This document shows positions 44,721 through 55,228 of a DNA stretch of 64,000 nucleotides, piece after piece. This DNA is from Wenzhouxiangella sp. AB-CW3 (GTDB lineage Bacteria > Pseudomonadota > Gammaproteobacteria > Xanthomonadales > Wenzhouxiangellaceae), in assembly GCF_014725735.1 (NCBI RefSeq), contig NZ_CP061368.1, forward strand, positions 1,689,225-1,753,224, in the 5' to 3' direction. The position numbers were made by a program, and so were the translations under genes. The notes beneath the pieces are model-generated. The model was given only the letters and a program-made list of their open reading frames with translations. It had not been told where the DNA came from and searched no databases. How positions within the stretch are numbered: the stretch's first letter is position 1; each line of letters starts with the position of its first letter.

Positions 44721-46943
44721 TTGCAGGGGCTTTCGAGATCTCTGTTCATTGCATCGCCAGACCTGCACGATGTCATCTCTGGTCGCAGCATTCCAACCCG
44801 TTCGGCCATACGCCAGATTCTCCAGCGCTTGCCCAGGATTGATGCCGGGATGCGGGTGTTGCAGATTGGCGTGGGTGCCGGTTACCTGGCGGCAGTGTTT
44901 TCGCGACTTGCCGGGTCAGTGGTGGTCGTGGAGCGCAGCAGTATCCTGGCCGACATAGCACGGCAGAACCTCAAGCGCGCGGACATCCATGACGTGGAGA
45001 TCATTCTCGGGGATGGTGAGCTTGGTGCGCAGGATCACTCGCCGTTCGACCTGATCTTCTGCAGCTGCTTTCTGGAAAACAGGGAGCATCTTGTCAAACA
45101 GCTCGCTTCAGGCGGCAGCCTGATCTGCATGGAAGGCAGCGATTCGCTCATGCCTGAGCTGGTCTGTGTGCAGGTCGACGGGTCCGATCTCAAGCGGATC
45201 CCACTGGGCACGGTGAACTTCACAAGGGATAGCGGTGAGGTCCTGATCGATCTGGGCTACATCGACGAGGCCAGTCTCTCCGAGGCGCGGGCGCAGGCGA
45301 TTCATGAAGGCAAGCCGGTGCTCACGGTGGCCCGGAAGAACATGAGGGTAGCCGACTCCGACCTGTATCAATCGTTGGCAGAACAGCACGGTCTTCAACT
45401 GGGAGAAGCTGAAGATCTGCTCAAGCAGCTGGATCATGACTTGTTCAGGCAGTTTCCCAAGACTTTTCTCGACAACCAGCGACTGCTGCCCATTCGCCAG
45501 GATGGTCGGACCCTGGTGGCTGCCACCGACAACCCGGATGTGCAGACCGATGACTTGCTGCGCATGCATGATTATGAGGCGGTCAAGAAGATCCTGGTCA
45601 CGCCCACCGACTTCAGGCGTATCTGGTCGGCTATTGACCTGAGCAGTCGCAGCAATACATTGCTGAGCTGGGATGAAACACACGTTGATCCGGCTGCCAG
45701 TGAGGATCTGCTGGACGCATCCAGTCGGGAGCTCAGCCACTATCTGGTCTCCATATATGAAGCCATTCTGCTTGATGCGGTCAGTGTCAACGCTTCCGAT
45801 GTTCATGTCGAGCGATACCACGAGCGGATTCGCATTCGCGTTCGGGCCGACGGCGAGATGCGGGATCTCAGCCACTACAAGCTGACTCCGCGCGATCATG
45901 CCGGTCTGATCAACGTCATCAAGGTGCGTGCCGAGATCAATATCGCAGAGCGGCGACTGCCGCAGGGCGGTCGGTCACACATGAAGGTTGGCTCGACCAC
46001 CTATGACCTTCGTGTGCAGATCCAGCCATCACTCCATGGTGAACATGCTGTCATTCGATTGTTGTCCCAGACCGGTCGCGTACTGGGTCTTGAAGAGCTT
46101 GGCATGTCCGACCGTGTTGCACGGTTCTATCAGCGCCTTCTGGACAATCCGGCCGGCCTGGTCCTGGTGGTCGGTCCGACGGGTTCGGGCAAGTCAACCA
46201 CGCTGTACGCAGCGCTGCAGGAACTTGCTGATGATGGTCGTCGCAAGGTCATCACGGTGGAGGATCCTATCGAGTACTCCATCGACAACATCCAGCAGAC
46301 CCGGGCTCGTCCCGAGATCGGTTTCAACTTTGCCGACGCGATGCGCTCGTTTGTACGCCAGGATCCCGACGTCATTCTGGTCGGTGAAATTCGTGATGCC
46401 GAGACTGCGCTGGAGGCCATGCGCGCGTCGCAGACCGGTCACCTGGTACTGTCCACGCTGCACAGCAACGATGCTGTCGACGCCCTGCAGCGTCTGTATG
46501 ACCTGGACGTCATGCCCAACTCGATCGCTGGCGAACTGCTGGCGGTCGTCGCGCAGCGACTGGCCAAGCGCATCTGCAATCACTGCCGCCAGGCGGCCGA
46601 GGCCGATCCGGCCATCCTGCGCGAACTGTTTCCCGACCAGGTGCCAGACGGATTTCAGTGCTTTGAAGGAGCAGGCTGCAAGCAGTGTGGAGGTCGTGGC
46701 ACACGCGGAAGGGTGGCAGTTGTTGAATACATGCAGATCAACGATGACATTCGTCAGGCCATTTCCCTGCAGCCGCCGGTGGGTGAGCTGCGCTGGCGGG
46801 CACTGGATTCCGGGCTGATCACCATGCGAGACAGTGCGCTGGATCATGTCATCAACGGCGTCATTCCACTCAGTGAACTGCCACGTATTCTGCCGCAGGA
46901 ACGCATGGCGCCGGAAGTTCGCGGCGGACGGAGGAGCCCGTGA
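44721..46943 (+). CDS. GspE/PilB-type secretion ATPase fused to a PCMT-like methyltransferase domain
   Basis: The first 150 or so residues resemble protein-L-isoaspartate methyltransferase: MRVLQIGVGAGYLAAVFSRL (SAM motif I), VVVVERSSILADIARQNL and VEIILGDGELGAQ. A T2SSE-type N-domain (about 165-300) follows, then the secretion ATPase: VGPTGSGKSTTLYA (Walker A, from about 483), VITVEDPIEYSI, DVILVGEIRDAETA, TGHLVLSTLHSNDA and a four-Cys zinc site (CNHC and CKQC). The ATPase should power type II secretion, pilus or related assembly. I do not know of this fusion as a standard architecture. The TTG start at 44721 has a weak ribosome-binding site; the frame is open upstream to an AAGGGGG at 44671. 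It overlaps the AAA gene by four bases. Confidence 0.85.
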   Translation: MQGLSRSLFIASPDLHDVISGRSIPTRSAIRQILQRLPRIDAGMRVLQIGVGAGYLAAVFSRLAGSVVVVERSSILADIARQNLKRADIHDVEIILGDGELGAQDHSPFDLIFCSCFLENREHLVKQLASGGSLICMEGSDSLMPELVCVQVDGSDLKRIPLGTVNFTRDSGEVLIDLGYIDEASLSEARAQAIHEGKPVLTVARKNMRVADSDLYQSLAEQHGLQLGEAEDLLKQLDHDLFRQFPKTFLDNQRLLPIRQDGRTLVAATDNPDVQTDDLLRMHDYEAVKKILVTPTDFRRIWSAIDLSSRSNTLLSWDETHVDPAASEDLLDASSRELSHYLVSIYEAILLDAVSVNASDVHVERYHERIRIRVRADGEMRDLSHYKLTPRDHAGLINVIKVRAEINIAERRLPQGGRSHMKVGSTTYDLRVQIQPSLHGEHAVIRLLSQTGRVLGLEELGMSDRVARFYQRLLDNPAGLVLVVGPTGSGKSTTLYAALQELADDGRRKVITVEDPIEYSIDNIQQTRARPEIGFNFADAMRSFVRQDPDVILVGEIRDAETALEAMRASQTGHLVLSTLHSNDAVDALQRLYDLDVMPNSIAGELLAVVAQRLAKRICNHCRQAAEADPAILRELFPDQVPDGFQCFEGAGCKQCGGRGTRGRVAVVEYMQINDDIRQAISLQPPVGELRWRALDSGLITMRDSALDHVINGVIPLSELPRILPQERMAPEVRGGRRSP

Positions 46944-48067
46944 GTCCCAAGAAGAAAGCATCGAAGAAGCCGGCGGTTGATGACAGCAAGGTGAAGCTGC
47001 AGCGGCTGCCCGCCGAGCAGGCCCATGCCGATGAAATTGCCCGACTGAGGAAATGGGATAGCCATCCGGTCCCGCCGGGCTGGGCGATGTCGCCCATTGC
47101 AGTCGAGAAGTTCGTGCTCGGGGACGAAGAAGTCGGCATTGTGCCGAAAATCGTGGTTGACCCCGGTGTGGTCACGCGTATTGTCATTGCGTTGTGCACG
47201 GACCGTGGCTGTTTGCTCGTGGGGGAGCCAGGGACGGCAAAGTCATGGTTGTCGGAGTTGCTGGCTGCTGCAATCTCCGGCGACTCATCCCTGACCATTC
47301 AGGGTGGTGCGGTCAGCCAGGTGGACCAGTTGCTCTACACCTGGAACGAGGCTTTGCTGCAGCATGGCGGGCCCACTCCGGAGGCGCTGGTGCCCAGTCC
47401 GATCTACCGTGGCATGCGCGATGGTAAGATCGTACGCTTCGAGGAAGTGGCACGATGCCCCCAGCCGCTGCAGGATGCGCTGTTGTCCATTCTGTCGGAT
47501 CGCATGATTACCATCCCGGAGTTCAGCGACGAAGAAAGTGTGCTGTATTCACGTGCCGGATTCAACGTGATTGCCACATCCAACAGCATCGACGAGGGCG
47601 TGAACCGCATGAGCGCGGCGCTCAAACGGCGTATGAACTTCGAGAACATACCGCCTATTCGAAGAGTCGATGACGAGCTGGAGGTCGTTATGCGCGAGGT
47701 CGTGCGGCTGAACCATGGTTCAGGTATTGATATTGACCTTGACGAGCAGGTCATCGAAGTGCTGGTCACCATCTTCCATGAGCTCAGAAACGGTCAGTCC
47801 CTGAGCGGTCGGTCCACCGACCGATTGGCCGGCGCCACCATGTCGACGGCCGAGGCGGTCAGTGTGGCCCATGCCCTGTGTATCCATGCCTGGTATTACA
47901 GTGCGGGTGAGCTGCGTGTCGATCACCTGATTCATTTCATCATCGGTTCAGCCCTGAAAGACCAGCCCGATGATCGCCGCCGTTTTCGACATTACTTCGA
48001 TACCGAAGTGGCGCAGAAGAAAGGCGCCTACTGGCGCGAGGCTTATGCGCAGAGGCATCTCATTTGA
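46940..48067 (+). CDS. MoxR-like AAA+ ATPase
   Basis: The 375-residue protein has Walker A LLVGEPGTAKSWLSELL (about residues 92-108), a Walker B-like segment KIVRFEEVARCPQPLQDALL, sensor 1 FNVIATSNSIDEGVNRMS and the arginine-finger region ALKRRMNFENIP. MoxR-type ATPases remodel protein complexes, usually with a von Willebrand A domain partner encoded next door, but none is here. It starts with GTG, overlapping the stop of the secretion ATPase fusion, so both are made from one mRNA. The partner could be encoded elsewhere or be the fusion protein itself. Confidence 0.82.
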   Translation: MSPKKKASKKPAVDDSKVKLQRLPAEQAHADEIARLRKWDSHPVPPGWAMSPIAVEKFVLGDEEVGIVPKIVVDPGVVTRIVIALCTDRGCLLVGEPGTAKSWLSELLAAAISGDSSLTIQGGAVSQVDQLLYTWNEALLQHGGPTPEALVPSPIYRGMRDGKIVRFEEVARCPQPLQDALLSILSDRMITIPEFSDEESVLYSRAGFNVIATSNSIDEGVNRMSAALKRRMNFENIPPIRRVDDELEVVMREVVRLNHGSGIDIDLDEQVIEVLVTIFHELRNGQSLSGRSTDRLAGATMSTAEAVSVAHALCIHAWYYSAGELRVDHLIHFIIGSALKDQPDDRRRFRHYFDTEVAQKKGAYWREAYAQRHLI

Positions 48068-48107
48068 TCGAGATTAACCCGGCAAACTATTTGATTGTCG
48101 CGTTAAT

Positions 48108-48206
48108 AACACGAAGAACACGAAGCAGGGCACGAAGGTCACGAAGGATGGAAGATATGGATTTTTCTTCGTGAACTTCGTGCCCTGCTTCGTGGACTTC
48201 GTGTTC
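48108..48206. repeat. Fold-back repeat with CACGAAG units
   Basis: The left arm (48108-48147) is four CACGAAG units with 2-5 nt spacers; the right arm (48168-48206) is its near-perfect inverse over about 39 nt, with a 20-nt A/T-rich loop. It begins 40 bp after the AAA gene stop and ends close to the stop of the convergent GNAT gene, so it may also end transcripts. Confidence 0.85.
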
Positions 48207-48232
48207 AGTCTTTTACCACTCCAACACAAGTA

Positions 48233-48511
48233 TCACGCCACAAGTTCCGCATATTCTCGGTGGCGATCGATCCAGGTCTTCACGTAGGGGCAGTTGGGCA
48301 CGACTTTCCAGCCTTGGGCGCGGGCATGGTCCAGGGCGTGGCGGGTGAGTTCGCCGGCAATGCCGCGGCCGCCGACGGCTTTTGGCACCCGGACATGGTT
48401 GATGTGGATCACGCCATCGGTCAGTTCGAAACCCAGTTCGCATGGATGGCCGTCAACGATGGTCTGGAAACGGTTCTTGTCGATGTTGAGTTCAATGTCG
48501 GGTTGATTCAT
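48233..48511 (-). CDS. GNAT-family acetyltransferase-like protein (YjdJ type)
   Basis: The 92-residue protein matches the short single-domain GNAT group. It has FELTDGVIHINHVRVPKAVG, the acetyl-CoA loop GGRGIAGELTRHALDHARAQ, and VVPNCPYVKTWIDRHREYAEL at the end. The target is unknown in this group. ATG 48511 gives the family length; the open frame extends to 48592 but crosses the repeat at 48549. Confidence 0.82.
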   Translation of the reverse strand: MNQPDIELNIDKNRFQTIVDGHPCELGFELTDGVIHINHVRVPKAVGGRGIAGELTRHALDHARAQGWKVVPNCPYVKTWIDRHREYAELVA

Positions 48512-48548
48512 GGGGTATCTGTATTGAGCGTGTCTGTTGATATTGGCT

Positions 48549-48690
48549 AACCGCAGATGAACGCGGATTAACGCAGATGAGTACACCTTCAATTTACTAG
48601 CGAAACAAGTCTGGCACTACGCAGGCATAAGCCTGGTAGGCCTGGATCAGGCCTTTCATAATCTGCGTTTATCTGCGTTCATCTGCGGTT
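48549..48690. repeat. Fold-back repeat with CGCAGATGAA units
   Basis: AACCGCAGATGAACGCGGAT and the bases after it (48549-48580) face the inverse arm at 48657-48690 (ATCTGCGTTTATCTGCGTTC then ATCTGCGGTT). The interior holds a smaller hairpin (GGCCTGGATCAGGCC). The arms match the inner arms of 37373-37449. It lies between the GNAT start and the serA stop. Confidence 0.85.
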
Positions 48691-48726
48691 CCCAAATGAT
48701 TTCCAGGCCACCTTCCAGGCATTCCA

Positions 48727-49962
48727 TCAGAGCAGGAAGCGGGTGCGGATGGTAGCGGGGATTTTTTCCAGGCCGCGCACCAGTGATGTGGCGTCATCCG
48801 TTTCCACGTCCATGACCACGTAGCCGACATCGGGTGTGGTCTGCAGGTACTGGGCGGCGATGTTGATCTCGGCCTCGGAGAACACCGTGTTGATGGCCTG
48901 CAGCACACCCGGCTCGTTGTGGTGGATATGCAGGATGCGACGGGCGGTGGCATGGTCGGGCAGGCTGACTTCCGGAAAGTTGACTGCACCCATGGTCGAG
49001 CCGTTGTCGGAGTAGCGCACCATCTTGGTGGCGACGTCAAGGGCGATGTTCTCCTGGGCTTCGCGCGTTGAACCGCCGATATGCGGGGTCAGCAGCACGT
49101 TGTCCAGCCCGCGCAACTCGCTGACGAACTCTTCATCGCCCCCGGAAGGCTCGACCGGGAACACGTCGATGGCCGCACCGCCGAGGTGGCCGGATTGCAT
49201 GGCCTCGACCAGGGCGGGGATATCCACGACCTTGCCGCGCGAAGCGTTAATCAGGTGGCTGCCCGGTTTCATGGCTGCCAGTTGAGTACGCCCGATCATG
49301 CCCCGGGTCAGCTCGGTGTCGGGGACGTGCAGGCTGACAATGTCTGCCTGGTGCAGCAACTCGACCAGGCTGCCTACCGGTGTGGCATTGCCCAGGGTGA
49401 GCTTGTCGGCAATGTCGTGAAAAATCACGTTCATGCCCAGCCCTTCGGCCAGGATGCCGAGTTGCGAACCGATATGACCGAAACCGACAATGCCCAACGT
49501 CTTGCCGCGCACTTCGTGCGAGCCCTTTGCTGTCTTCAGCCATTGCCCGCGGTGGGCGGCGGCGTTCTTGGCCGGAATGCCGCGCATCAGCATGATGATC
49601 TCGGCCAGCACCAACTCGGCCACTGAGCGGGTGTTGGCATAGGGGGCGTTGAAGACGGGAATGCCTTTCCGACAGGCAGCAGACAGGTCGACCTGGTCGG
49701 TGCCGATGCAGAAGCAGCCGATGGCTGTGAGCCGATCGGCCTGCTCAAGCGCGGCAGCATCGATCTGGCTGCGTGAACGAATGCCGAGAAAGTGAACGCC
49801 GGCCAGGGCCTCCTTCAGCTCGTCGGGGGGCAGGGCGGTGGATTCCACCCGCAGATTGCTGTATCCGGCCCGCCGCAGGCTGTCCACGGCACGCTCGTGT
49901 ATGCCTTCGAGCAGCAGAAAGTTGATCTTGTCCTTGGGTAGGGAGTAGGGCTTTTCGCTCAT
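48727..49962 (-). CDS. serA: D-3-phosphoglycerate dehydrogenase
   Basis: SerA oxidises 3-phosphoglycerate, the first step of serine synthesis. The 411-residue protein has the NAD-binding fold (KTLGIVGFGHIGSQLGILAE), the catalytic Arg/Glu/His segments (LINASRGKVVDIPAL, VLLTPHIGGSTREAQENIA) and a C-terminal ACT domain (RILHIHHNEPGVLQAIN), as in the E. coli type inhibited by serine. It is divergent from an FAD-linked D-2-hydroxy acid dehydrogenase that probably removes the by-product of its side reaction. Confidence 0.95.
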   Translation of the reverse strand: MSEKPYSLPKDKINFLLLEGIHERAVDSLRRAGYSNLRVESTALPPDELKEALAGVHFLGIRSRSQIDAAALEQADRLTAIGCFCIGTDQVDLSAACRKGIPVFNAPYANTRSVAELVLAEIIMLMRGIPAKNAAAHRGQWLKTAKGSHEVRGKTLGIVGFGHIGSQLGILAEGLGMNVIFHDIADKLTLGNATPVGSLVELLHQADIVSLHVPDTELTRGMIGRTQLAAMKPGSHLINASRGKVVDIPALVEAMQSGHLGGAAIDVFPVEPSGGDEEFVSELRGLDNVLLTPHIGGSTREAQENIALDVATKMVRYSDNGSTMGAVNFPEVSLPDHATARRILHIHHNEPGVLQAINTVFSEAEINIAAQYLQTTPDVGYVVMDVETDDATSLVRGLEKIPATIRTRFLL

Positions 49963-50044
49963 TGTCCGAGCGCGGTCCTCTGGTCATTGGTAAAGTCTGC
50001 AAGTTTGGTCACAATCTGCGAATCAATCAAGCGATAATCCAGTC

Positions 50045-51409
50045 ATGAACGCGATTGATGGCATCGAAATACTGACCGACCCGGACAACCTGGACCATTT
50101 CGGGCGAGACTGGACCCGTTTCTGGCCTCCACGGCCCGAGGCGATTGCGTTTCCGAAATCGACCGCGGACGTGGTCGAGCTGGTCAAGTGGGCGCGCCGG
50201 ACCGGGCGTCGACTGGTCCCCAGTGGCGGTCGTACAGGGCTGTCTGGAGGGGCGGTCGCGCCCTATGGCGAGGTGGTGGTCTCGCTTGAAAAAATGCGGG
50301 CGTTGATCGAAATCGATACGGTCGATGCCAGTCTTAGCGCCCAGGCCGGGATGCCGGTGGGCGAGGTGCAGCGGCTGGCCGCGGAGCAGGGGCTATGCTA
50401 CCCGGTTGACTGGGCCGCGGCCGGTTCCAGTCATCTCGGTGGATCGATCGCCACCAATGCCGGCGGCATTCGTGTGCTGCGCTATGGCATGACCCGGGAC
50501 TGGGTGCGCGGCGTCACGGTGGTGACCGGGTCGGGCGAAGTGCTGGAGCTCAATCGTGGCCTGGTCAAGAACAATACGGGGCTGGATCTGCGTCACTTGA
50601 TGATCGGCTCGGAAGGGGTGCTGGGCATCATTACCGAAGCGACCGTCGGCCTGACCAGTCCGCCCCCGGAACAGTCCGTACTGCTGTTGGGCTTTACCGG
50701 ACTGAAGGCGATCATGAGCGCTTTCGCTGATCTGCGCGCGGGTCTGAATCTGTCGGCTTTCGAGTTCTTCGATCAGCGTTCGGTCGACCATGTGGCCGAT
50801 CGCACGGGGCAGCGTTTTCCACTCGACGAGAGCTGCCCTTTCTATGCTGTGGTGGAGTTCGACGACCCGGGGCAGGGCAGCCAGGAGCAGGCCCTGGCGT
50901 TGTTTGAACAGCTGCTCGATGCCGGCCATGTGGCCGATGGCACGATCAGCCAGTCAGGCGCACAGGCCAGCGAACTGTGGCACTGGCGTGAGGCCATCAG
51001 TGAATCGATCAGCGAATGCACACCCTACAAGAACGATCTGTCCGTTCGCGTCTCGCGGGTACCTGCATTCCTGGAGGCCCTGGACGGGCTGCTTGGCCGG
51101 CACTATCCGGACTTCGAGGTGGTCTGGTTCGGGCACATCGGCGATGGCAACCTGCACATGAATGTACTCAAGCCCCACGATTGGTCAGTGGAAGACTTTC
51201 ATGATGCGCTTCGCCGGCTGAGCCCGAAGGTGTTCGACCTGGTGCGTCAGTTCGAAGGCAGCGTGTCGGCCGAGCACGGCGTGGGCCTGCTCAAGCGTGA
51301 TGACCTGCACTACAGCCGCACGGATGCCGAGATCGGACTGATGCGTTGGATCAAGCAGCACTTCGACCCGGACGGCATTCTCAATCCGGGCAAGATGTTC
51401 AGGACTTGA
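50045..51409 (+). CDS. FAD-linked D-2-hydroxyglutarate dehydrogenase-like enzyme
   Basis: The 454-residue protein has the PCMH/VAO FAD-binding domain (LVPSGGRTGLSGGAVAPYG, GSSHLGGSIATNAGGIRVLR, GLDLRHLMIGSEGVLGIITE). The C-terminal FAD-oxidase domain has a metal site (GHIGDGNLHMN), AEHGVGLLKRDDL and FDPDGILNPGKM. In bacteria such as Pseudomonas stutzeri the D-2-hydroxyglutarate dehydrogenase works with SerA, which reduces 2-oxoglutarate to D-2-hydroxyglutarate to pull serine synthesis forward. The divergent pairing with serA, starts 82 bp apart, supports that role over glycolate or D-lactate oxidation. Confidence 0.85.
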   Translation: MNAIDGIEILTDPDNLDHFGRDWTRFWPPRPEAIAFPKSTADVVELVKWARRTGRRLVPSGGRTGLSGGAVAPYGEVVVSLEKMRALIEIDTVDASLSAQAGMPVGEVQRLAAEQGLCYPVDWAAAGSSHLGGSIATNAGGIRVLRYGMTRDWVRGVTVVTGSGEVLELNRGLVKNNTGLDLRHLMIGSEGVLGIITEATVGLTSPPPEQSVLLLGFTGLKAIMSAFADLRAGLNLSAFEFFDQRSVDHVADRTGQRFPLDESCPFYAVVEFDDPGQGSQEQALALFEQLLDAGHVADGTISQSGAQASELWHWREAISESISECTPYKNDLSVRVSRVPAFLEALDGLLGRHYPDFEVVWFGHIGDGNLHMNVLKPHDWSVEDFHDALRRLSPKVFDLVRQFEGSVSAEHGVGLLKRDDLHYSRTDAEIGLMRWIKQHFDPDGILNPGKMFRT

Positions 51410-51827
51410 GTCTTGCCTTCAGGCTGATACTGGCACCGGCGAGCACCCTGGAGACCGGACATCCCTTGCTTGCTGCTTCGGCATGCTGGTTGAATTCGTC
51501 TTCTCCGATTCCCGGCACGACGGCCTCGCAGTCCAGCTCGATGCGCGTGATGGAAGGCCCTTCGTCACCCTTTTCCAGGTGTACCGTCGCCTCGGTTTGC
51601 ACGGAATCCGGGGTATGGCCGGCGCCTGCCAGAATGTTCGACAATGCCATGGAAAAGCAGCCGGCATGCGCTGCGGCAATCAGTTCTTCGGGGTTGGTGC
51701 CCTGGCCTTCCTCGAATCGGGAGCTGAAGGAGTACTGGCCTTTCCAGGCGCCATCCCCCAAGGTCATGGTGCCCTTGCCCGATTTGAGGTCTCCCTGCCA
51801 CTGTGCGCTTGATTTTCTGGCACTCAT
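51399..51827 (-). CDS. osmC: OsmC-family peroxiredoxin
   Basis: The 142-residue protein has the OsmC/Ohr layout with the two redox cysteines in AAHAGCFSMALSN and ASKGCPVSRVLAG, plus SFSSRFEEGQGTNPEELIAA. These enzymes reduce organic hydroperoxides with dihydrolipoamide-linked electrons. Length and motif spacing fit OsmC better than Ohr. Its stop overlaps the end of the convergent dehydrogenase gene by 11 bases. katG lies on the same strand upstream, forming an oxidative-stress pair. Confidence 0.93.
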   Translation of the reverse strand: MSARKSSAQWQGDLKSGKGTMTLGDGAWKGQYSFSSRFEEGQGTNPEELIAAAHAGCFSMALSNILAGAGHTPDSVQTEATVHLEKGDEGPSITRIELDCEAVVPGIGEDEFNQHAEAASKGCPVSRVLAGASISLKARLKS

Positions 51828-51914
51828 TGCATCAATCCTTTTTAGTTGTTGGCCAAGTCCGATAGCCTACGCAATCGATCGCAAAAGAAACGTAAAACCA
51901 TGGGTCAGACGAAA

Positions 51915-51937
51915 ACCGGCGCCCAGGGGGCGCCGGT
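51915..51937 (-). terminator. Rho-independent terminator of katG
   Basis: ACCGGCGCCC and GGGCGCCGGT form a perfect 10-bp stem with a 3-nt loop. On the minus strand the stem is followed at once by TTTTCGTCT. It lies 31 bp after the katG stop. Confidence 0.8.
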
Positions 51938-51967
51938 TCGTGCTTCTTCTCGGTTTCAGGTCTGCGA

Positions 51968-54178
<2,211 letters not shown>

Positions 54179-54375
54179 TCAAGCGAAAAACCGGCAGGGC
54201 CAAGCCCGCCAGTGTGCGGTTCGATGCATCACACTAACACTGTGCATCTGATTATAAGAACTGCAGCGCAATCCGCAAAATGAATTGTTTGCATGGCGGC
54301 AATAGGGCGGAGCTATGGTGGTTTGGGTGGCCGACGGTCTCAGAGATGCAAACGGATCCTGTAGTATTTGCACCC

Positions 54376-55104
54376 ATGAACAGATTGATCATCATTTTGG
54401 GGCTGCTGCTGAGCGGTGCCGGACAAGCCGCCGACCTGCAACCGGACAGCTCCGTGGTGGCCACGGGGCAGTTCGACTATCGAACCATCCTGAAAGTTGG
54501 GGACACCCGCATGGATATCGACTCGGTTCGTCATATCCGGGTTGCCAGGGCCGCCTCACCACAGATACTCAAGATCAGGACGGTGACGCGGACCGAAATG
54601 GGGTCCACCGAAGACCGATTGGAACTCGATTTCGAAACCATGATGCCCATCGAACGCAAGGTGCGCCAGGAGGGTGGGCGGATGCAGGTCAACTACCGCC
54701 CGGATCAGGTCACCGGCACCATTCAGGCCGCCGGTCAGATAGTCGCTGTTGACCTGGCGCTGGACGAACCGGCCTATGCCGGCGAATCCGGGCTGGAAGC
54801 CCTGCTGACGGCCATGCCGCTGTCGGGTGGAGAGGAATACAAGCTTCGCATTATTGAAATCGATGTCGAGACGGTTGTGCGTACGTTCCGGATTCGTGTT
54901 GGAGATCTGGAGTCCGTCGAGGTGCCCGCCGGCCGGTTCGATGCCTGGCCGGTACACTTGAAGTCCACGGATAAATACCGAGACGAGCAGACCATCTGGA
55001 TCAGCGATGACAGCCCCCGTATCTTTGTTCAGGCCATGGCCCCGGTGCCCGCCGATCTGGGTGATGGATCACTGACCACGGAATTGATCAGCATCGGCAA
55101 TTGA
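54376..55104 (+). CDS. Exported protein of unknown function (DUF3108-like)
   Basis: I start at ATG 54376, which gives a 242-residue protein with a signal peptide (MNRLIIILGLLLSGAGQAAD). The rest is a beta-rich domain ending VEVPAGRFDAWPVHLKSTDK and DEQTIWISDDSPRIFVQAMA, which recalls DUF3108 periplasmic proteins. No catalytic motif is visible. It lies upstream of a DUF3080 lipoprotein on the same strand with a 124-bp gap, so shared transcription is possible. Confidence 0.65.
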   Translation: MNRLIIILGLLLSGAGQAADLQPDSSVVATGQFDYRTILKVGDTRMDIDSVRHIRVARAASPQILKIRTVTRTEMGSTEDRLELDFETMMPIERKVRQEGGRMQVNYRPDQVTGTIQAAGQIVAVDLALDEPAYAGESGLEALLTAMPLSGGEEYKLRIIEIDVETVVRTFRIRVGDLESVEVPAGRFDAWPVHLKSTDKYRDEQTIWISDDSPRIFVQAMAPVPADLGDGSLTTELISIGN

Positions 55105-55228
55105 TTCATCGGCAGGGGGTGATGCGGGACCACCCTTGGCACAACCCCGTCCGGACGTTTACGCCGCGGGGCTTGCGGTCGTGGCAGTATGGTGGCCTGG
55201 AGTATCGGTCACGTTCTGCGAGGCAGCC

